A stretch of 64,000 nucleotides of DNA from contig CAKUXP010000009.1 in the NCBI GenBank assembly GCA_934700345.1, forward strand, positions 18,671 to 82,670, in the 5' to 3' direction. The DNA is from an uncultured Fibrobacter sp. Lineage in GTDB: Bacteria > Fibrobacterota > Fibrobacteria > Fibrobacterales > Fibrobacteraceae. Within the stretch, counting starts at the first letter, position 1; each line of letters begins with the position of its first letter. Made by a program: the position numbers and the translations under genes. Below are positions 36,101 to 43,701 of the stretch, piece by piece. Under the pieces are notes generated by a model. That model saw nothing but the letters and a program-made list of their open reading frames with translations. It was not told the origin of the DNA and did not search any database.

Positions 36101-36892
36101 TTCATATTCCGCGATATTGTAATAGGATTCCGCCAAGTGATACATAGCGAGTGCGGCTTCTTTTCCGGTCAGGTTTTCAAATCCTGTCACGCGCTTGTAA
36201 GCATCAATGGCATCGCGGAACTTGCGGTTCATAAAATGGTATTCCGCAATGCGGAGCCAGGTCTTCGGAACCAGTCCATTGTCCGGGAACTCTTTTACCA
36301 GGCGCATCCTCAGCTTGTAGGCCTTTTCATCTTCGCCGCTCGCTTCATAGACAAACGAAGCCTGGTACATTACGTTTGGCGTTCTCGTCTCTTTCGGATA
36401 CTTGTCGATATATTCGAGGAAATATCCCAAAGACTTCGAATGGTCGACCTTCGGCCCTGCGCCGAGATTTTTGCACTTGGCCGGCTCATTGTCACGGTCT
36501 TCGCACCAAGCGATATCGGATTCATACTGAGACATCGCATCGACCTGGTATTTTTCTTCCAGACGGTACTGGTAGTTTCCAAGTTGCTGGAGGGCACTCG
36601 CGCAACGGGAGCTCTGTTTTCCCTTGCAACGATCGACCTGAGTACGCCACTGCTTGATAGCGGCCTGCATTTCGCTTTCATCCATGCCGCCCGAACGGCA
36701 AGCCTGCTGGGCCTGCGTTTTCAAGAGGTTATAGGAGCTAGCGCACAGCTTGTAGTCGCGGGATCCCTTTTGCATCGCCTTGCACTTGGCAAGCATCGTT
36801 TTCGCTTCGTTCGTTTTGTCCTTGCAAGGATCCGCATAGGAAACTCCGGCAACGGTGCAGAGCGATAAAGCGATTATGAATAGTTTTTTCAT
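33146..36892 (-). CDS. Giant periplasmic TPR-repeat protein
   Basis: A 1248-residue protein with a signal peptide (cleavage near SYA-DPC). From about residue 160 to 1000 it is built of repeated 34-36-residue helical units of the TPR type. Examples are the unit around YLEYIDKYPKETRTPNVMYQ, the one around FPDNGLVPKTWLRIAEYHF, and many others with the W/Y-A-P spacing. A coiled coil rich in Glu, Leu and Lys near the C-terminus (EILKDALSENEKLKAELAEL) is followed by a Pro/Ala tail. It is the last gene of the OmpA, barrel-TPR, TPR transcript and probably acts as a periplasmic scaffold for the motor genes next to it. A TPR/Sel1 or BamD-like origin is possible. No enzyme motif seen. Confidence 0.8.
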   Translation of the reverse strand: MKKLFIIALSLCTVAGVSYADPCKDKTNEAKTMLAKCKAMQKGSRDYKLCASSYNLLKTQAQQACRSGGMDESEMQAAIKQWRTQVDRCKGKQSSRCASALQQLGNYQYRLEEKYQVDAMSQYESDIAWCEDRDNEPAKCKNLGAGPKVDHSKSLGYFLEYIDKYPKETRTPNVMYQASFVYEASGEDEKAYKLRMRLVKEFPDNGLVPKTWLRIAEYHFMNRKFRDAIDAYKRVTGFENLTGKEAALAMYHLAESYYNIAEYETAAKTYFIYIDGSDKGKYPSDLRLEAMDFMAAAFSDIDDGVRVAAKFLKDKKVKFKDSLYYRIGMKNKDHDRNEEAVQSFKYLLDINPDYVDAPLADVAMVEILIIQQKFDEAQEQRKLVVKRYSKNSSWFKKNKQYPASVENAEKAIRAAMLDIPQYDHAQAAKMMKEGDTEGAKKRYQVAIQGYNDFLNQYKNEPTWDEYKVYANLALVYQEMNQFAKAADMFNKIVDADTNRYGRRALGSAAPYKKEDAGYNAVIMMDKARASAQKNKANDDPVKAYALPETKAYFAQVGKYMAKFAKQKEAVELAYNAAIVRYQAKQYKEAVIDFRNLKTNYPKNQYILLISRMLAQSLLESEQLDESQKEFEWLYKQYTEVKETRNDSMAKIIRTSIAAVLFQKADKSVKSGQFEQGAVAYLNLVKLYPMEAFADKAVFEAGSAYEQANNYEKAAQTFMMLPQSYGKSPLTIRGILRAAMNYKKAGKPEQAAQTFLFITNNFEKDSMAYAAIGFAASTYDSIPNKKMAAQTYELAYKKYPNHEKTPGMLYSACLTYDEAQLPEEAIRCSKDLVRDYPKSSYALDAAFSIPVAYQNAKRWSEAAEAYITFAKSYTTDKEKLIAAYIGTARAYRELKDDKNAAEYYKKTIDAYDKYGLQIKNADPGVPAEAAFYLGEMEFAKMEPVVVSGNEKSKTAAVKKLTEILKVAVGHYSKSATYASEQWTFRATNKIGTLFVTMAAKIREQELNGKTDEERFAERIGIVQQLPSYYEQAQPIFQKNIDLARDQGFYNADVIAAEEGYIEMYYQGCAVFVEVGDAFAKSPLPDSVEIVTQYVEYEGMTKEDAEMAAGEDLQAYREELESRSQAAREAAVPRCATGIRASEHYGIDNQWTQKLYETLRELDDQNEALQIKITKFDATKLFQDPGYFKTKARLDQVRESKVMTKQEQLATYQEILKDALSENEKLKAELAELQARLAPPAVAPAAAPVQ

Positions 36893-36963
36893 TTGAATTT
36901 TCTACCTATCACTTTTAAAACAAGGACAGACCCGGTTATCCAGGTCTATCCCCCATTGTTAAA

Positions 36964-39210
36964 TTACTCCAAATCTTCCAGGTTGTCCAGTTCCTGAAGT
37001 TCCTGAGAGTTCGCCGAACCCGAACCACCTCCGCTTTCGGCCTTCTTCGTCTTGACAGTTGCGAGCGTATAGCCGGCATCATCAAGAATGCGCTTGCGGT
37101 TGGATTCAAACCGATCGCTCTGCTGGGAACGCAGCATGAACTTCGCATAGTCATCGATCGCGGCATTCGCCTTGTCGAAGTCCGGTCGCAGCTGATCGCG
37201 CTTCATTTCAACACGAGGCGTCGGCAGCTGGCGAGAAAGATCGAGAGCCTTGGCCTGGACGCTATCAAAATGCGCTTCATTGTCTTCAAAAGCCTTGCGA
37301 GCGCTATCGCGAGCCGCCATGGAAACAACCGGCTGTTCGGTAAGCTTTTCCGCCTGGGTTAGGGAACGTTCCGCATTTCCATAGTCCTTCTTCATATAGT
37401 AGCAATATCCTTCGACAAGATACGCTTCCGAAAGAAGGAAGGATTCCGGCATATTCTTGATGATCCACTGCGCATACTTGATAGCCTCGTCCGGCTTGTT
37501 CACCTTCAGGAACGACCAGCCTAAAGCGAGCATCGCTTCATCATAGACGGGAGACCCCGGCTTGACTTGACCATAAAGACCGGCAGCTTCCGGGATGTTC
37601 GGATTTTCACCCGAGAAATAGATGTGTCCCAGCTTGACCTTCGCTGCATCCTGGAGATCCATTTCGGACTGGTTGGACGCCGGCTGGTCAATGATGTCGC
37701 GGAAGCAGTTTTCCGCTTCGTCCCACTTGCCCATACGGCTGTTTGCAATACCCATCGTATAGCGAGCATAGAAATAGTTGGCATTACCCGGAAGAATCGC
37801 CGAGAGCAGGTCGATGGATTCCTGATAAAGTCCCTGTTCAAACTTAATCTGACCAGCAATATAGTCCGCATCCGCCTTCACGTCGCTTTCGCTATAATGC
37901 TGCACAATATATTGATACTTGACCATTGCATCGTTATACTTGCCTTCCTTATAGTCGATGTTCATCAACTGGAAGTGATACTTGGCGCGTTGGTCACTCT
38001 GCGGATAACGTTTAATCGCATCGTCATAGACAGCCTTGGCCGCCTTGTGCATCCGCATATTTTCAAAGGACTTGCCCTTGTAGAATGCAGCCTGGTCCAC
38101 CAAATGGAATGCCGGATACTTGGTCTGGACCTTACCAAACGCATATGCGGCTTCCAGGAACTGGCGGTTCAGGTAGAGACGCATCGCGGCACGGTAATCG
38201 TTTTCCGGTTCGATTTTCAAACGACGATAACGGTCTTCACCGATATTTTCCTCACGCGTATTGCCGAAGCGGGACGTGAGCTTTACCGCCCAGATAAATC
38301 CGCGGTTTTTCTTTTCGACAATATCGTCATGGGACATTTCCAGGTCAAGCGCCAGATAGCGGAAAATCGTTACATCCTTTACGTTCACCGTAGCGCCCAG
38401 AACCGGATACCCTTCCTTTGTAAAGCGAAGGCGAACACCTAGATGGGAACTCAGATAATAAGTTAGCGTAAAGCTCGTTTCGAGGTTCATTCCATCGCCA
38501 CCCTCATCGTCATCATGGAGAACGTCGATGATGGATAGTTCCGCTTTCGCTTCAAGCAGACGATTAAATCCGCGATAGAAAAGTGAAAAATTCAGGTTGC
38601 TCGGAACCTTGTAGGATTCGTCAGCCCCCATGAACACGAAATGGTAAGAAGTATTCTTTTCTTCTGTACTAATCGCCGGAGCAAGCGCATTCTGGAAAGC
38701 AACGCCGACCGTCAGGCTGCCGAACCGGGAATTGGAAATCGGATTCCAGGCGATACCGATATCCGCTCCCATCGTCAACTGCTTGTTCATATCGAACTGG
38801 TTGATCTGGAGAATCGAAAGATCGACACCCAAGGCCAGACAGTGCATCAGCCGATAGGCGTAGCCGATCATGTAGGCATTTTCGGTATAGGAATAACCTC
38901 CATCGACACTTGCGCCGTTTTCAAAGAACGAAATGCCCAATGTATGGTTGTATCCAAACGGAATCGTCAAGGAACCGTATTCCTGGGACGCTTCGCCACT
39001 AATCGTGCTGAAGTAGCCGATAGAAAGCTCGATTTGGTCTGTTTCCGCGATTCCAGCCGGGTTTACATACATCGCCGTGTTGTTGCTGCCGAATTCGCCG
39101 AACCAGTCGTTCTGCTGGTACTTGTGCGGAGAATACGAGGGAGAAGCGAACGCTGCACTCGTGCAGATAAGCCCTACAGCTGTTGTCTTGATGAAGCTAA
39201 AGCGTGTCAT
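36964..39210 (-). CDS. Outer-membrane barrel (PorV/UPF0164-like) fused to a TPR domain
   Basis: A 748-residue fusion. A signal peptide is followed by a barrel-like region of about 330 residues that begins with SNNTAMYVNPAGIAETDQIE, the Asn-Pro-Ala-Gly start seen in PorV/FadL-like families. It continues with paired amphipathic strands up to KNRGFIWAVKLTSRF. From about residue 345 to 660 TPR units take over (YLNRQFLEAAYAFGKVQTKYP and others). The end is low in structure, with Gly/Ser and acidic residues. ATG at 39210 is chosen, with AGGAGAAGG upstream; a GTG lies one codon earlier. It is the middle gene of a three-gene run. The barrel-TPR fusion suggests an outer-membrane anchor for a periplasmic complex. 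Confidence 0.72.
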   Translation of the reverse strand: MTRFSFIKTTAVGLICTSAAFASPSYSPHKYQQNDWFGEFGSNNTAMYVNPAGIAETDQIELSIGYFSTISGEASQEYGSLTIPFGYNHTLGISFFENGASVDGGYSYTENAYMIGYAYRLMHCLALGVDLSILQINQFDMNKQLTMGADIGIAWNPISNSRFGSLTVGVAFQNALAPAISTEEKNTSYHFVFMGADESYKVPSNLNFSLFYRGFNRLLEAKAELSIIDVLHDDDEGGDGMNLETSFTLTYYLSSHLGVRLRFTKEGYPVLGATVNVKDVTIFRYLALDLEMSHDDIVEKKNRGFIWAVKLTSRFGNTREENIGEDRYRRLKIEPENDYRAAMRLYLNRQFLEAAYAFGKVQTKYPAFHLVDQAAFYKGKSFENMRMHKAAKAVYDDAIKRYPQSDQRAKYHFQLMNIDYKEGKYNDAMVKYQYIVQHYSESDVKADADYIAGQIKFEQGLYQESIDLLSAILPGNANYFYARYTMGIANSRMGKWDEAENCFRDIIDQPASNQSEMDLQDAAKVKLGHIYFSGENPNIPEAAGLYGQVKPGSPVYDEAMLALGWSFLKVNKPDEAIKYAQWIIKNMPESFLLSEAYLVEGYCYYMKKDYGNAERSLTQAEKLTEQPVVSMAARDSARKAFEDNEAHFDSVQAKALDLSRQLPTPRVEMKRDQLRPDFDKANAAIDDYAKFMLRSQQSDRFESNRKRILDDAGYTLATVKTKKAESGGGSGSANSQELQELDNLEDLE

Positions 39211-39225
39211 CACCTAACCTTCTCC

Positions 39226-40746
39226 TTACTTAATATCCGTGCGGATAAATTCAATGCGGCGGTTCTGGGCGCGACCTTCCGGAGTCTTGTTGGAAGCCTT
39301 CGGCTGCGTATCCCCAGCGCCACGGGTTATCATGCGATTGTCAGCGATTCCGTTTTCAACAAGGAATGACTTGACGGAGGCGGCACGATCGGCTGAAAGC
39401 TGCTTGTTCTTGGCAGCATTGCCGACATTGTCCGTATGGCCAACAATTTCAAAGGTCGTTTCCGGGAAAGCTTCCATGATATCGACGACCTTGCGCAGGG
39501 AAACTTCAGAATCCTTGGTAATCGTCGCCTTTCCGGATTCAAAATTTACCCCTTCCAGGACAAAGACTTTCTTCGGCGGAACAGGTACTTCGTCCGGACA
39601 GCCGTCATCGTCCTTGTAACCGTTCAAGGATTCGGGATTGTCCGGGCAGGCATCGGCACCCTTACAGGTATGCGCATACTTGTCGAGAAGGCCGCTAGCC
39701 TCGACCCAAGGATCGCAAACGCCGTCACGGTCGTTATCCGGATCCGGGCAACCATCGTCGTCCTGGAAACCATCGACGTCTTCCGCGTCTTCCGGGCAGT
39801 TGTCAATTCCCGAACAAACTGCCGAATACTTTTCGGAAAGTCCTTCTTCGGAAACCCAGGGATCGCAAAGGCCATCGCCATCCGTATCCGGATTACGCGT
39901 TTCGGCAACTTCCTCCTCCTTTTCAGTAACCACGTCATGGGCCAGAAGGCCGATATCAAGTTTTCCCTTGCCGCGCTTGAGCATTGGGGACTTGGAATTG
40001 CAGAAAAAGTTCGGCTTGGAGAGGGACGGGCTGATGAATTTCGGATCCAGGGAAACGTTTGTACGGTTCACCTTGATAAAACGGTTGAACGGGTAGTAGT
40101 TCTTGTAGATGTTGTTGTATTCAATCTTTGTCTGACCCGCTGCCGGATCGGCAAAGACACCGTAATAGTGGTTTTCCATAAAGATATTGTTGCGGGCGAC
40201 GATGTTCGACGGTCCCTTCAAGGCAAGCCCCGAATAGCCGTTGCGAAGGACCACGTTCTGTTCGACATAGGCGTCGAGCGATTTTGCGCCCCATGCGAGG
40301 ATTCCGGACCAGCGGTTCCCGTACACCACGTTATTGCGGAGGTTCGGCAAGGAGATAAAAGCGGCTATGCCGGTCGCCTTATTATCCATCACATAGCAGT
40401 GGTGGATGTAAGGAGCCGCGTTTTCGCAAAGGATGCCTTCGATGCCGTTCCGAATGGTGAAATGCGACATTTCCGCACCGGATGTGCCCATAACGGTCGG
40501 TCCTCGACGTCCGCCATCGATAATCGTTGTCAAGGGGTCCTCGCCTTTTAGAACAACGCCCATGACAAGCGTGATGTTTTCGTTGTAGGTTCCGCGCTTG
40601 ACGTAAATGGTATCGCCAGCGTCTGCATTGCCTAGAGCGTCAGCAATCTTTTCGTAATCGCCCGGCACGTTAATCGCCTTTGCCGAAGCGTATCCAGAAA
40701 AGAGCATAGCCCCGGCAAGAACTACGAATACTTTCTTTAGGGTCAT
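39226..40746 (-). CDS. OmpA-family protein with parallel beta-helix and TSP3 calcium repeats
   Basis: A 506-residue envelope protein. ATG at 40746 starts a signal peptide (cleavage near YASA-KAI). About residues 25-260 form a right-handed beta-helix of the NosD/pectate-lyase type (NNVVYGNRWSGILAWG, NNIFMENHYYGVFAD). About 285-380 hold thrombospondin type-3 calcium repeats (DTDGDGLCDPW, DNDRDGVCDPW, DDDGCPD twice). About 390-500 form an OmpA domain whose peptidoglycan-binding Asp and Arg lie in VGHTDNVG and LSADRAASV. It probably ties the outer membrane or the cell surface to the wall, and heads the TPR operon behind a strong promoter. Confidence 0.88.
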   Translation of the reverse strand: MTLKKVFVVLAGAMLFSGYASAKAINVPGDYEKIADALGNADAGDTIYVKRGTYNENITLVMGVVLKGEDPLTTIIDGGRRGPTVMGTSGAEMSHFTIRNGIEGILCENAAPYIHHCYVMDNKATGIAAFISLPNLRNNVVYGNRWSGILAWGAKSLDAYVEQNVVLRNGYSGLALKGPSNIVARNNIFMENHYYGVFADPAAGQTKIEYNNIYKNYYPFNRFIKVNRTNVSLDPKFISPSLSKPNFFCNSKSPMLKRGKGKLDIGLLAHDVVTEKEEEVAETRNPDTDGDGLCDPWVSEEGLSEKYSAVCSGIDNCPEDAEDVDGFQDDDGCPDPDNDRDGVCDPWVEASGLLDKYAHTCKGADACPDNPESLNGYKDDDGCPDEVPVPPKKVFVLEGVNFESGKATITKDSEVSLRKVVDIMEAFPETTFEIVGHTDNVGNAAKNKQLSADRAASVKSFLVENGIADNRMITRGAGDTQPKASNKTPEGRAQNRRIEFIRTDIK

Positions 40747-40842
40747 ACTGCTAGAGTTCTCCAATCATGAAACATAAAACTCACCATAGTCCATTCGGAT
40801 TAGCGACAAGGGAACTTCCCTGTGCAACAAATCACATTGTGG

Positions 40843-40871
40843 AATATACCTTCAAAAATAGCTTTAGTCAA
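40843..40871 (-). promoter_or_regulatory. Sigma-70-type promoter of the OmpA/TPR operon
   Basis: On the minus strand TTGACT (40871-40866) and TATATT (40848-40843) are separated by exactly 17 bases, about 97 bases upstream of the ATG at 40746. No other gene lies between. Confidence 0.72.
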
Positions 40872-40942
40872 ACCCTTTTCATGATAAATCTTTGCAAAAA
40901 AGCATTTTTTCATGGTATTTCCCATTGTTCCGCTACCGATTT

Positions 40943-41152
40943 TCAGGATGCGTCTCCTTCTTCTCGACTTTTTTTCGGGTCGGAATCCTTCTTGATTCCC
41001 TGAATGGAAACTCGAAGGTCCTGGCAAGAACGCTTGATGTCCTGGAGGATCTTGCGGGCGCGAGTTCCTGCCGATTTGTTGCCTTTTTCGAACTTTTCGT
41101 ACTCTCGCTTGAAAGCTTCAAGTTCCTGTTCCAGTTGCTGAACCAAGTCCAT
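40943..41152 (-). CDS. Hc1-like histone H1-type nucleoid protein
   Basis: A 69-residue charged protein. The central block FEKGNKSAGTRARKILQDIK is the signature of the Hc1 family, first known from chlamydial histone-like proteins and common in Bacteroidota. The N-terminal 25 residues look like a coiled coil (QQLEQELEAFKREYEKFE). The C-terminal tail is Lys/Asp/Ser-rich but lacks the long Lys/Ala/Pro tail of chlamydial Hc1. GGGAG precedes the ATG. It lies alone upstream of the OmpA promoter on the same strand. DNA binding is inferred from the family. Confidence 0.82.
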   Translation of the reverse strand: MDLVQQLEQELEAFKREYEKFEKGNKSAGTRARKILQDIKRSCQDLRVSIQGIKKDSDPKKSREEGDAS

Positions 41153-41283
41153 AACAAGACTCCCTTGAAAATGATACTTTGGGAAAATAAATAAAGTTTT
41201 GGTTAAAATATCGCCATTCCGTAAAAATATTTTTTACAATCGAAGTTTTTTTTCTTTCAGGAAAGCCGTTTGTTTTTGTTTTT

Positions 41284-42084
41284 TTACAAAGAAGCGTGTC
41301 GCCCCAGGATTTCAAGGGCTTTTCTACCCAAATCGCCGATTTCCCGGGTAAAGTCGGAAACGAAAAGACGGATATGACGTTCGATGACGGAATCGTCCGC
41401 AATTTGCGCCTTGCTCCGGATGAAGTCGGAAATCATTTTTTTCCTTGAACGCGCCAAGTCCAGGCTTTCCCGAATTTCCCCTTCGATGGCAAGGATCGTC
41501 TCCGCACCCAGGGACTTCTTGGCGACGGCACACCCAAGCGGAATCGGGGACTTCGTTTGCAACTCCCAAAAAGCGCCCAGATCTGTTAATAGTCCCAGGC
41601 CATCTTCCGCCCAGGTAAAACGTTTTTCATGGATGACAACGCCCTGCCTCTTTCGGTTTGCGCACAAGGAAGAATAAACTTCGTCAAAGAACGCAAAGGA
41701 AACCTTCGGCAGGGAAACGCCCTGCGCCTCTTTCGCCCAGAACCGGAAGAGCAGCGAAGCCGTCGTATTCTTGCCCGGCAAGGAGGTTTCCCCATCAGGA
41801 TCGAAAAGCTGTCCCTTTCGCGACGAAAGCAGAAGCGGACCGCAACCAAACCCCATCGCGCCACCGCAGGAAAGCAGGCGATAATCGCGCTGAACAAGAG
41901 GCAAGACACCACAGCTCACCTTGGCGACATCGAGTTTCCCCTGCAAGACCATTTCGTTTAGCGTTTGCACATCGGCAAACGTGACGTTCCACTTGAACGG
42001 TGAACCGTCTAATCCGGAAACCAGCGCCTCATAGATATAAGTATCGTTGGGACATGTGGAGATGCCCAAGCGGAGAGGAATCAT
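41284..42084 (-). CDS. mqnD: 1,4-dihydroxy-6-naphthoate synthase MqnD
   Basis: A 266-residue enzyme of the futalosine menaquinone pathway that converts cyclic dehypoxanthinyl futalosine to 1,4-dihydroxy-6-naphthoate. The N-terminal LGISTCPNDTYIYEALVSG and the VAKVSCGVLPLVQRDYRLLSCGGAMGFGCGP-type block (Cys-Gly, Gly-rich, near residue 60) are typical of MqnD and its periplasmic-binding-protein fold. Its start overlaps the mqnB stop by 4 bases (ATGA), so the two enzymes are translationally coupled. Confidence 0.93.
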   Translation of the reverse strand: MIPLRLGISTCPNDTYIYEALVSGLDGSPFKWNVTFADVQTLNEMVLQGKLDVAKVSCGVLPLVQRDYRLLSCGGAMGFGCGPLLLSSRKGQLFDPDGETSLPGKNTTASLLFRFWAKEAQGVSLPKVSFAFFDEVYSSLCANRKRQGVVIHEKRFTWAEDGLGLLTDLGAFWELQTKSPIPLGCAVAKKSLGAETILAIEGEIRESLDLARSRKKMISDFIRSKAQIADDSVIERHIRLFVSDFTREIGDLGRKALEILGRHASL

Positions 42085-42761
42085 GCCGTTTCACCCTGTA
42101 TCATCGGACAGAGAATCTCCCTGGCAAGCTTGCGGAGCGAATGCCGCAAGTTCCACTTGGATTCATCCAGGTCGCCCGTAAAATTGCTGATCGTGCGAAT
42201 TTCAAAAGCCTGCACATCCATCGCGTTCGAGATGGCAAAGGCGGAGGCGCCTTCCATCGATTCGACTTTCGCTCCGAAAAACTTTGCGCGGCAGTCTAGA
42301 ACTTCGGGTCTCGCCGTCAGAGTATTGACGGAAACGCCGCGAACCCCCGGAAGAGAGGCAATCGGCAACGGTGCCGTCAGAGATGGCGAAGCCCGAAAAA
42401 TCTGTGGTCGGCGAAAATACGGCTTGAACGCGTCCGGCAGGATATAACCTTCATCTCCCACGCATTCTTCATCGACCCGGACGATATCCGCAAGCTCCAG
42501 ATCGCTTCCCGGAAGCGCTCCGGCGATGCCGACGACAATCACCCGAAAATAGCGTCTTCGATGCAGAAGTTGCGCCAAGTGGCCACCAAAACCCACAAGC
42601 CCGATTCCGAGACAGGCCGCATCGAAGCGAGAACTCAATTCTAACGGTCGCTCGACCGTCTTGCCGAACGGCGCCTTAGGATAGAGGACCTTCCATTCCA
42701 TCGGTGACGGAATCGCTAACAACGTTCTGCCTTTGCCCAGATCAGTCCGCAATTTTTTCAA
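42081..42761 (-). CDS. mqnB: Futalosine hydrolase MqnB
   Basis: A 226-residue nucleosidase of the PNP/MTA-SAH hydrolase fold that releases hypoxanthine from futalosine. The glycine-rich VVGIAGALPGSDLELADIV near residue 75 and the substrate-binding SMEGASAFAISNAMDV near residue 165 are characteristic. Placement directly before mqnD fixes the assignment over other nucleosidases. It overlaps the end of the PfkB-type gene by 20 bases. Confidence 0.9.
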   Translation of the reverse strand: MKKLRTDLGKGRTLLAIPSPMEWKVLYPKAPFGKTVERPLELSSRFDAACLGIGLVGFGGHLAQLLHRRRYFRVIVVGIAGALPGSDLELADIVRVDEECVGDEGYILPDAFKPYFRRPQIFRASPSLTAPLPIASLPGVRGVSVNTLTARPEVLDCRAKFFGAKVESMEGASAFAISNAMDVQAFEIRTISNFTGDLDESKWNLRHSLRKLAREILCPMIQGETA

Positions 42762-43701
42762 CCAGAGGAAGAAGGTCCGATTCCAAGGAAGAAACGCGGC
42801 CCAAATCGATGTTCCAGGGACGATCGACTTCGCAGCGGGCCACAGAAACCGCCGTCGCTTTCGAGAGCCGGTCGGAGATGGGAAGACCTAAAAAATCCGC
42901 GGCAAGCCAACCGGCAAGAAAAGAGTCCCCCGCCCCGATGTCGTTTACCACCTTGACTGTCGGCGGTCGCAGGCTAAGTCCCATAAACTTTCCTTCCTGC
43001 ACATAGAACACATGTATCGGCGAATCTTCGTCGGTTACAACGAGATTTTTGATCGGCAGTCGTTCGAGAAGAGTCGAAGCCGTCATCTTCCAAAACTGCG
43101 GGCTAGACGTTATCTGCGGAATCCCGAAACGCTGCAAGAGCTTGCAATACTCGGACAGGTTGATCTTGAGAAGTTCCACACCGTATTCAAGCCAATAGTC
43201 AATGCCTTCGACGGCATCGATAAACAAACGCTTTCCACTCAGATCGAGCTTGGAAAGATTGTCCAGCCGGAAGCCAAGCGGTAACGAACCGCAGAGAACG
43301 ACATTTGTCACGTCACTCCAGATTTCACCGATCGTCTGCAGGAAATCCCTGTTTTCGGATTCCGTGATTTTCGGCGACGGCTCGATGAGTTCCGTGGTGT
43401 CGCCCTTGCTTACAATCGTCGTGCAGATTCGGGTCGAAGCGCCAATCCAGATGGGGATTTGCCGAATGCCCGAAGCGGCGACTTCATCGCAAATGGACAC
43501 GCTGCGATCGCCACCCAGAAAATGCGACAGGATGAAGTCCCCGCCGAGAACACGGAGGACGCGTGCGCAGTTGATGCCCTTGCCCGAAGCGAATTCCTCC
43601 ACCCGAGAAAGGCGGTTGACCTCTCCGGGCTTGAATTCATCGACAAGGAAGAGACGCTGCCACGTCGGGTTCAGCCCGAGTATCAGGGTATCTCCCGTCA
43701 T
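42742..43701 (-). CDS. PfkB-family sugar kinase (1-phosphofructokinase-like)
   Basis: A 319-residue ribokinase-fold enzyme. FASGKGINCARVLRVLGG near residue 40 is the N-terminal PfkB signature with the substrate-binding Gly-Lys-Gly, and DIGAGDSFLAGWLAADFLG near residue 255 holds the catalytic Asp of the GAGD motif. The Lys-Gly-Ile-Asn form resembles the FruK/LacC branch, so a sugar-phosphate substrate is likely, but no PTS gene is present. Start and tyrS stop share one base (TGATG), so it is coupled to tyrS. Confidence 0.85.
   Translation of the reverse strand: MTGDTLILGLNPTWQRLFLVDEFKPGEVNRLSRVEEFASGKGINCARVLRVLGGDFILSHFLGGDRSVSICDEVAASGIRQIPIWIGASTRICTTIVSKGDTTELIEPSPKITESENRDFLQTIGEIWSDVTNVVLCGSLPLGFRLDNLSKLDLSGKRLFIDAVEGIDYWLEYGVELLKINLSEYCKLLQRFGIPQITSSPQFWKMTASTLLERLPIKNLVVTDEDSPIHVFYVQEGKFMGLSLRPPTVKVVNDIGAGDSFLAGWLAADFLGLPISDRLSKATAVSVARCEVDRPWNIDLGRVSSLESDLLPLVEKIAD

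Noticed and set aside
39436..40551. Long plus-strand open frame (371 codons) opposite the OmpA gene
   Set aside because: It is antisense to a gene with clear domains and signal peptide, has no recognisable motif or ribosome binding site, and reflects codon bias of the real gene. The same applies to the long antisense frames at 2033-3169, 9824-10915, 12814-13929 and 35867-36868.
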